Source: an uncultured Prevotella sp.
Lineage (GTDB): Bacteria > Bacteroidota > Bacteroidia > Bacteroidales > Bacteroidaceae
Length of the DNA stretch: 28,190 bases
Assembly: GCA_934254985.1 (NCBI GenBank)
Contig: CAKQMS010000037.1
Coordinates: 1-28,190, forward strand
Direction: 5' to 3'
Of the stretch, positions 23,174 to 28,190 are shown piece by piece; position 1 is the stretch's first letter; each line of letters opens with the position of its first letter. The notes beneath the pieces are model-generated. The model was not told the origin of the DNA. It did no database searches and saw only the letters and a program-made list of their open reading frames with translations. Both the position numbers and the translations under genes were made by a program.

Positions 23174-24628
23174 ATGGAAAATAAGACAGAAAACATTCAG
23201 AACGAATATGTACGCCAAGTAGCCGAGCAGAAGTATGAATATGGCTTCACTACCGACGTGCATACTGAGATAATAGAACGTGGACTCAACGAGGATGTGG
23301 TGCGCCTGATTTCTGAGAAGAAAGGTGAACCAGAATGGATGTTGGAGTTCCGTCTAAAGGCTTTCAATTATTGGAAAACCTTGAAGCAACCAACGTGGGG
23401 ACATGTCAATCTTCCAGAGATTGACTATCAGGATATCTCTTATTATGCCGACCCGTTGGCAAAGAAACCTCAGAATACAGAGATTGACCCAGAACTTGAG
23501 AAGACTTTCGATAAGTTGGGTATTCCACTCGAAGAGCGTTTGGCTTTGAGTGGTGTGGCAGTTGATGCCATCATGGACTCTGTTTCTGTGAAGACAACAT
23601 TTAAGGATAAGCTTCGCGAAAAAGGTGTTATCTTCTGTAGCATTGGTGAAGCTATCAAGGAACATCCTGATTTGGTGCGCCAATATTTGGGTACCGTGGT
23701 TCCTTATCGCGACAATTTCTATGCTGCTTTGAATAGTGCCGTGTTCAGCGATGGCTCGTTCGTTTATATTCCAAAGGGCGTTCGCTGCCCTATGGAGCTA
23801 AGTAGCTATTTCCGTATTAATGCTCGCAACACAGGACAGTTTGAGCGTACGCTGATTATCGCAGATGATGATGCTTACGTTTCTTACCTTGAAGGTTGTA
23901 CAGCTCCAATGCGTGACGAAAACCAGCTACATGCTGCTATCGTCGAGATTATTGTCAACGATAATGCTGAGGTGAAGTATTCAACTGTGCAGAACTGGTA
24001 TCCAGGCGATGAGAATGGTAAGGGTGGTGTATACAACCTCGTTACCAAGCGTGGCGACCTTCGTGGTGTAAACTCGAAGTTGTCGTGGACTCAGGTGGAG
24101 ACTGGTTCGGCTATCACATGGAAATATCCATCATGTGTGTTGCGTGGCGACAATTCGGTAGCTGAGTTCTATTCAGTAGCCGTTACCAACCATTATCAGC
24201 AGGCTGATACCGGTACCAAGATGATTCATATCGGCAAGAATACCAAGAGCACCATCATCTCTAAGGGTATCTCGGCAGGTCACAGCCAAAACTCTTACCG
24301 TGGACTGGTTCGTGCTACTGCTAATGCCGATAATGCTCGCAACTATAGCTCGTGCGACTCGCTGTTGTTGGGTAGCGAATGTGGAGCACACACATTCCCA
24401 TATATGGATGCTCACAACGATACTGCCGTGTTTGAGCACGAGGCTACAACATCAAAAATATCAGAAGACCAGCTCTTCTATTGCAACCAGCGTGGTATTC
24501 CTACCGAGCAAGCTGTAGGCTTGATAGTAAACGGCTATGCTAAGGATGTGCTCAACAAGCTTCCTATGGAGTTTGCAGTAGAGGCACAGAAACTGTTGAG
24601 CGTTTCGCTCGAAGGTACCGTTGGATAA
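23174..24628 (+). CDS. sufB: Fe-S cluster assembly scaffold protein SufB
   Basis: The 484-residue SufB is the scaffold subunit of the SufBCD complex that builds Fe-S clusters in the cytosol. After a charged N-terminal region, the family segments appear: [70 protein letters not shown], and a C-terminal beta-helix ending with [22 protein letters not shown] (Cys394 and Cys403) and [14 protein letters not shown]. These Cys-bearing segments match the region needed for cluster assembly in SufB. The start at 23174 follows the promoter by 50 bases; an ATG at 23163 is out of frame. sufC follows after 45 bases. Confidence 0.97.
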   Translation: MENKTENIQNEYVRQVAEQKYEYGFTTDVHTEIIERGLNEDVVRLISEKKGEPEWMLEFRLKAFNYWKTLKQPTWGHVNLPEIDYQDISYYADPLAKKPQNTEIDPELEKTFDKLGIPLEERLALSGVAVDAIMDSVSVKTTFKDKLREKGVIFCSIGEAIKEHPDLVRQYLGTVVPYRDNFYAALNSAVFSDGSFVYIPKGVRCPMELSSYFRINARNTGQFERTLIIADDDAYVSYLEGCTAPMRDENQLHAAIVEIIVNDNAEVKYSTVQNWYPGDENGKGGVYNLVTKRGDLRGVNSKLSWTQVETGSAITWKYPSCVLRGDNSVAEFYSVAVTNHYQQADTGTKMIHIGKNTKSTIISKGISAGHSQNSYRGLVRATANADNARNYSSCDSLLLGSECGAHTFPYMDAHNDTAVFEHEATTSKISEDQLFYCNQRGIPTEQAVGLIVNGYAKDVLNKLPMEFAVEAQKLLSVSLEGTVG

Positions 24629-24673
24629 TGACGGTAGAGCAATATACTTTCATCGATAAAAAAGAAAAAAGAT

Positions 24674-25426
24674 ATGTTAGAGGTAAAGAATTTGCATGCA
24701 ACTATTGCAGATAAAGAAATATTGAGAGGTATCAACCTCACTATTAAGGATGGCGAAGTTCATGCCATTATGGGACCTAACGGTTCGGGTAAGTCTACTT
24801 TGAGCGCTGTGCTCACAGGTAATCCTCTGTATACTGTTACCGAGGGCGAGGCTATCTTCAATGGTAAGGATTTGTTGCAGCTAAAGCCTGAGGATCGTGC
24901 CCACGAGGGATTGTTCCTCTCTTTCCAGTATCCTGTTGAGATTCCTGGTGTGTCTATGACAAACTTTATGAAGGCAGCCATCAACGAAAAGCGTAAGTAC
25001 GAAGGCTTGGAGCCATTGAATACTTCCGACTTTATAAAGCTCATGCGCGAAAAGCAGAAGATGGTAGGTCTTGATGGCAAGCTCACACGCCGTTCTGTAA
25101 ACGAAGGCTTTAGCGGTGGCGAGAAGAAGCGCAACGAGATATTCCAGATGGCTATGCTCGAGCCAAAGCTCTCTATCTTGGACGAGACAGACTCTGGTCT
25201 TGATGTCGACGCTATGCGTATCGTGGCTGAAGGCGTGAACAAGATGCATACCGATAAGACTTCAACCATCGTAATCACTCACTATGAGCGATTGCTCGAT
25301 ATGATAAAGCCTGATGTGGTGCATGTGCTCTACAAGGGTCGCATCGTGAAGACTGCAGGTCCTGAACTTGCTAAGGAAATAGAACAAAGAGGTTACGACT
25401 GGATAAAAGCTGAAGTCGATGAGTAG
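24674..25426 (+). CDS. sufC: Fe-S cluster assembly ATPase SufC
   Basis: The 250-residue ABC-type ATPase drives the SufBCD complex and is soluble, without membrane segments. Motifs are Walker A GPNGSGKS (34-41), the Q-loop around SFQYPVEIPG (83-92), signature FSGGEKKR (146-153), Walker B LSILDETDSGLD (167-177 region), and the H-loop ITHY. The DETDSGLDVDA form of Walker B is specific for SufC. Its 3' end overlaps the sufD start by 8 bases, a sign of translational coupling and a fixed ratio of the two subunits. Confidence 0.97.
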   Translation: MLEVKNLHATIADKEILRGINLTIKDGEVHAIMGPNGSGKSTLSAVLTGNPLYTVTEGEAIFNGKDLLQLKPEDRAHEGLFLSFQYPVEIPGVSMTNFMKAAINEKRKYEGLEPLNTSDFIKLMREKQKMVGLDGKLTRRSVNEGFSGGEKKRNEIFQMAMLEPKLSILDETDSGLDVDAMRIVAEGVNKMHTDKTSTIVITHYERLLDMIKPDVVHVLYKGRIVKTAGPELAKEIEQRGYDWIKAEVDE

Positions 25427-26762
25427 TGAAAAGCAATATATAGACCTTTACAACCAATGTAAAGGTATGATAAACAAGCATGCTCCGCAGGTTTTGAACG
25501 ACTTGCGCGACAAGGCTTTCGATGATTTCTGTCGTCAGGGCTTCCCTTCAAAGAAGGTGGAGAGATACAAATATACCGACATGCAGAAGATCTTCGAGCC
25601 TAACTATGGCTTGAATCTCAACCGTCTTGAAATACCTGTAAATCCATACGATGTATTCAAGTGTGATGTGCCAAATCTAAGTACATCGCTATATTTCGTA
25701 GTCAACGACTGCTTCTACGATAAGATGTTGCCAAAGTGCTCGCTTGCTGAAGGCGTTATCGTAGGCTCGTTGTCGAAGGTTGCCGCAGAACATCCTGAGC
25801 TTGTTGCTAAGTATTATGGCAAGATTGCTAATACTGGCGACGATGCTGTTACTGCCCTTAACACCATGTTGTCGCAAGACGGCTTGATGGTATATGTACC
25901 TAAGAATGTAAAGGTAGAAAAGGCTATACAGGTGATAAACATCCTCCGCTCGGATGTTGACTTGATGGTAAACCGCCGTGTGCTTATCGTTATGGAGCAA
26001 GGCTCTGAAGCTAAGTTCTTGTTCTGCGACCATGCTGCCGACGACCGCAACTTCCTTGCTACTCAGGTTATCGAGGCTTTCGTAGGCGAAAATGCTAAGC
26101 TTGATCTCTACTGTTTGGAGGAAACTCACTATAAGAACACTCGCGTGAGCAATGTTTATATTGAGCAGCAGGCTAATAGCGTGGTAAACCATAATGTGAT
26201 AACTCTGCATAATGGCGTTACTCGCAATCGTCTCGACCTTGTCTTCAAGGGCGAGGGAGCAGAATGCTTTGCTAATGGTTGTGTGATAGGCGACAAGAGT
26301 CAGCATATTGACAATAATACTCTTATCGACCACCAAGTTGGTCATTGCACCTCGCACCAGCTATATAAGTATGTGCTTGGCGATGAGGCTGTAGGAGCTT
26401 TTGCTGGTAGAATATTGGTTAGAAAGGATGCTCAGAAGACTTCGTCTAATGAGATTAACCAAAACCTTTGCACCACTAAGAAGGCACGTATGTTCACTCA
26501 GCCTATGCTTGAGATATATGCCGACGATGTGAAATGTTCGCATGGTTCTACAGTCGGACAGCTCAACGATGCCGCTATGTTCTATATGCGTCAGCGTGGC
26601 ATAAGCGAAAAAGAAGCGAAACTACTCTTGGAGTTTGCTTTCGTCAACGAGGTTGTTGACCAGATACAGCTTGAACCACTAAAGGAGCGTTTGCGCTATC
26701 TTGTAGAGAAGCGTTTCCGTGGCGAACTCAATAAATGTGAGGGTTGTAAACTCTGTAAGTAA
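25419..26762 (+). CDS. sufD: Fe-S cluster assembly protein SufD
   Basis: The 447-residue SufD partners with SufB and SufC in the assembly complex. Family traits include FCRQGFPSKKVERYKYTDMQKIF near 37-60, the central beta-helix (TRNRLDLVFKGEGAECFANGCV...), and KTSSNEINQNLCTTKKARMFTQPMLEIYADDVKCSHGSTVGQLND followed by MRQRGISEKEAKLLLEFAF. The start overlaps the end of sufC. The C-terminus ends with Cys440-x2-Cys443-x2-Cys446, a three-Cys cluster not found in E. coli SufD. Whether this is a lineage trait or a metal/cluster site cannot be told from one sequence. Confidence 0.95.
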   Translation: MSSEKQYIDLYNQCKGMINKHAPQVLNDLRDKAFDDFCRQGFPSKKVERYKYTDMQKIFEPNYGLNLNRLEIPVNPYDVFKCDVPNLSTSLYFVVNDCFYDKMLPKCSLAEGVIVGSLSKVAAEHPELVAKYYGKIANTGDDAVTALNTMLSQDGLMVYVPKNVKVEKAIQVINILRSDVDLMVNRRVLIVMEQGSEAKFLFCDHAADDRNFLATQVIEAFVGENAKLDLYCLEETHYKNTRVSNVYIEQQANSVVNHNVITLHNGVTRNRLDLVFKGEGAECFANGCVIGDKSQHIDNNTLIDHQVGHCTSHQLYKYVLGDEAVGAFAGRILVRKDAQKTSSNEINQNLCTTKKARMFTQPMLEIYADDVKCSHGSTVGQLNDAAMFYMRQRGISEKEAKLLLEFAFVNEVVDQIQLEPLKERLRYLVEKRFRGELNKCEGCKLCK

Positions 26763-26837
26763 GCTTACCTTTTTATAATAGGAATAGCTAAAACTGCTGT
26801 AGCTTTCAACTCTTTAACCTCTAAACTTCTGATTAAT

Positions 26838-28052
26838 ATGTACGATATAAATAAGGTACGCGAAGACTTTCCGATATTGTCTCGCCAGATATATGGCAAG
26901 CCATTGGTATATTTCGACAATGGTGCAACAACCCAAAAGCCATTGTGTGTGCTCGATGCTATGCGCAACGAGTATCTAAATGTCAATGCCAATGTGCATA
27001 GAGGCGTACACTATCTCTCGCAGCAGGCTACCGACCTTCACGAGGCTGCACGCGAGACTGTGCGCAAGTTTATCAATGCACCAAAGGTTGAGGAAGTGAT
27101 ATTCACTCGTGGTACCACGGAGAGCTTAAACCTTGTGGTAAGCTCTTTCGGAGATAGATTCTTATCAGAAGGCGACGAGGTTATAGTTTCGGTGATGGAA
27201 CATCATTCCAACATCGTGCCTTGGCAGTTGCTCGCTGCAAAAAAGGGTATAGCTATAAAGGTTATACCAATGACCGACGAGGGTGATGTGATAATGGAAG
27301 AATACGAGAAGCTATTTAATGAGAAGACTCGTATCGTTAGCATTACTCAAGTGAGCAATGTGCTTGGAACAATAAATCCTGTAAAGGAGATGATACGCAT
27401 AGCCCATGAGCATGAGGTGCCTGTGATGGTGGATGGCGCTCAGAGCACTCCACACATGAAGGTTGATGTGCAGGATTTAGACTGCGACTTCTTTGCCTTT
27501 AGCGGACATAAGATATATGGTCCTACAGGTATCGGCGTACTTTATGGCAAAGAGAAATGGCTCGATGAAATGCCTCCTTATCAAGGAGGAGGCGAGATGA
27601 TAGAAAGCGTAAGCTTTGAGAAGACTACTTTCGAGAAGCTGCCATTCAAGTTTGAGGCTGGCACACCAGACTATGTTGCTACCCACGGACTTGCAACAGC
27701 TCTTAACTATGTAACCGAACTTGGACTTGACAACATCTTTGCTCACGAGCAGGAGCTTACGCGCTATGCTATGGAGCAGATGAAGGAGATTCCTGGTATG
27801 CGTCTCTTCGGAACTTCGCAGCATAAGGATGCCGTGATTAGTTTCCTCGTAGGCGATATTCATCATCTTGATATGGGCACTTTGCTCGATCGTCTTGGCA
27901 TTGCTGTGCGTACAGGTCATCATTGTGCAGAACCTTTGATGCATCGCTTGGGCATATCAGGAACCGTGAGAGCAAGCTTCGCTCTATATAATACTAAGGA
28001 AGAAGTAGATGCCTTGGTAGCAGGAATAAAGAGAGTAAGCCAGATGTTTTAA
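26838..28052 (+). CDS. sufS: cysteine desulfurase SufS
   Basis: The 404-residue PLP enzyme takes sulfur from cysteine for Fe-S cluster assembly. The PLP-binding lysine is Lys225 in FSGHKIYGPTG. EHHSNIVPWQ (121-130) and VDGAQSTPHMKVDV (198-211) are cofactor-binding signatures. The catalytic persulfide-forming Cys363 lies in RTGHHCAEP, the short-loop form of group II desulfurases. Length is standard. It follows sufD after 75 bases, which contain no clear promoter (TACCTTTT is a near match), so it is probably the last gene of sufBCDS. No SufE or SufU activator gene is in the window. A terminator-like hairpin follows. Confidence 0.97.
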   Translation: MYDINKVREDFPILSRQIYGKPLVYFDNGATTQKPLCVLDAMRNEYLNVNANVHRGVHYLSQQATDLHEAARETVRKFINAPKVEEVIFTRGTTESLNLVVSSFGDRFLSEGDEVIVSVMEHHSNIVPWQLLAAKKGIAIKVIPMTDEGDVIMEEYEKLFNEKTRIVSITQVSNVLGTINPVKEMIRIAHEHEVPVMVDGAQSTPHMKVDVQDLDCDFFAFSGHKIYGPTGIGVLYGKEKWLDEMPPYQGGGEMIESVSFEKTTFEKLPFKFEAGTPDYVATHGLATALNYVTELGLDNIFAHEQELTRYAMEQMKEIPGMRLFGTSQHKDAVISFLVGDIHHLDMGTLLDRLGIAVRTGHHCAEPLMHRLGISGTVRASFALYNTKEEVDALVAGIKRVSQMF

Positions 28053-28056
28053 CATA

Positions 28057-28084
28057 ATGGTGGGTGATGTATGTCGCCCACCAT
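28057..28084 (+). terminator. terminator-like hairpin after sufS
   Basis: ATGGTGGGTGAT (28057-28068) pairs with GTCGCCCACCAT (28073-28084) as 12 bp with two G-U pairs and a 4-base loop, followed by ATTATATATATA. It starts 4 bases after the sufS stop codon. A mixed A/T tail instead of a T run slightly weakens the call. Confidence 0.7.
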
Positions 28085-28120
28085 ATTATATATATACTGA
28101 ACTTTCGCATGTTATTCAAG

Positions 28121-28190
28121 TACGGGCTGAAGGCCCAAAAGCTCCTAGCCCAGGGCATCGCCCTGGGTATGATGGCAATCAGCAAGACGC
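28121..28190. repeat. start of a dispersed GC-hairpin repeat, cut by the window edge
   Basis: GGGC-TGAAG-GCCC (28124-28136) is followed by CCCAGGGC-ATC-GCCCTGGG (28149-28167) and then GGCAATCAGCAAGACGC up to the window end. This 'gggctgaaggccc ... agcccagggc' sequence is one I recall as a common intergenic repeat in Bacteroidales and some other bacterial genomes. The rest lies outside the window, so its ends, copy number and origin are unknown. Confidence 0.6.

Noticed and set aside
27994..28185. 63-codon minus-strand frame at the right edge
   Set aside because: It is a translation through the sufS 3' end, the terminator hairpin and the dispersed repeat, not a gene.

Overview
The window reads as chromosomal DNA from a Bacteroidales bacterium, most likely a Prevotella/Segatella-type species. 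Reasons: promoter-like sites fit the Bacteroides-type pattern (TTG or TTTG, about 20 bases, then TAnnTTTG); secreted proteins carry signal peptides cleaved before Gln; two proteins have short tails resembling type IX secretion sorting domains; SufB, SufC, SufD and SufS are encoded in that order; and strong Shine-Dalgarno sequences are generally absent. No phage, plasmid, insertion sequence or CRISPR array was seen. Family assignments come from motif recognition alone, with no database search.

Layout. (1) 1-2260: the 5' part of a tRNA-Asn gene on the minus strand with its own promoter, then a secreted S41 (C-terminal processing) protease on the plus strand. (2) 2116-7150: the translation/transcription operon rimP-nusA-infB, with a promoter, a hairpin at the very start of its leader, a structured spacer before infB and a strong terminator after it. 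(3) 7161-9291: prmC, recX and a comF-type phosphoribosyltransferase gene, closely spaced. (4) 9331-11491: a secreted multidomain alpha-amylase preceded by a LacI-type operator-like palindrome and followed by a shared bidirectional terminator. (5) 11550-18142, minus strand: nadK, an ABC half-exporter and a TlpA-like thioredoxin, then a separately promoted set of three secreted beta-rich proteins of unknown function. (6) 18298-21643: DJ-1/PfpI family gene, ispD and recG, diverging from nadK. (7) 21932-22948: secreted M23 peptidase with C-terminal LysM and a terminator. (8) 22955-28084: an array of four 22-bp tandem repeats, a good promoter and sufBCDS for iron-sulfur cluster assembly. (9) 28121-28190: the start of what looks like a dispersed repeat cut by the window edge.

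Most of the window is core housekeeping. The least explained parts are the minus-strand block at 11550-17212 (ABC exporter, periplasmic thioredoxin and three secreted proteins sharing an N-terminal motif, one built of three tandem domains), the 22-bp repeat array upstream of the suf operon, and the hairpin and palindrome elements in the leaders and spacers of the rimP-nusA-infB-prmC region. I did not find convincing evidence for a wholly new defence or mobile system; the secreted-protein block is the best candidate for undescribed biology.
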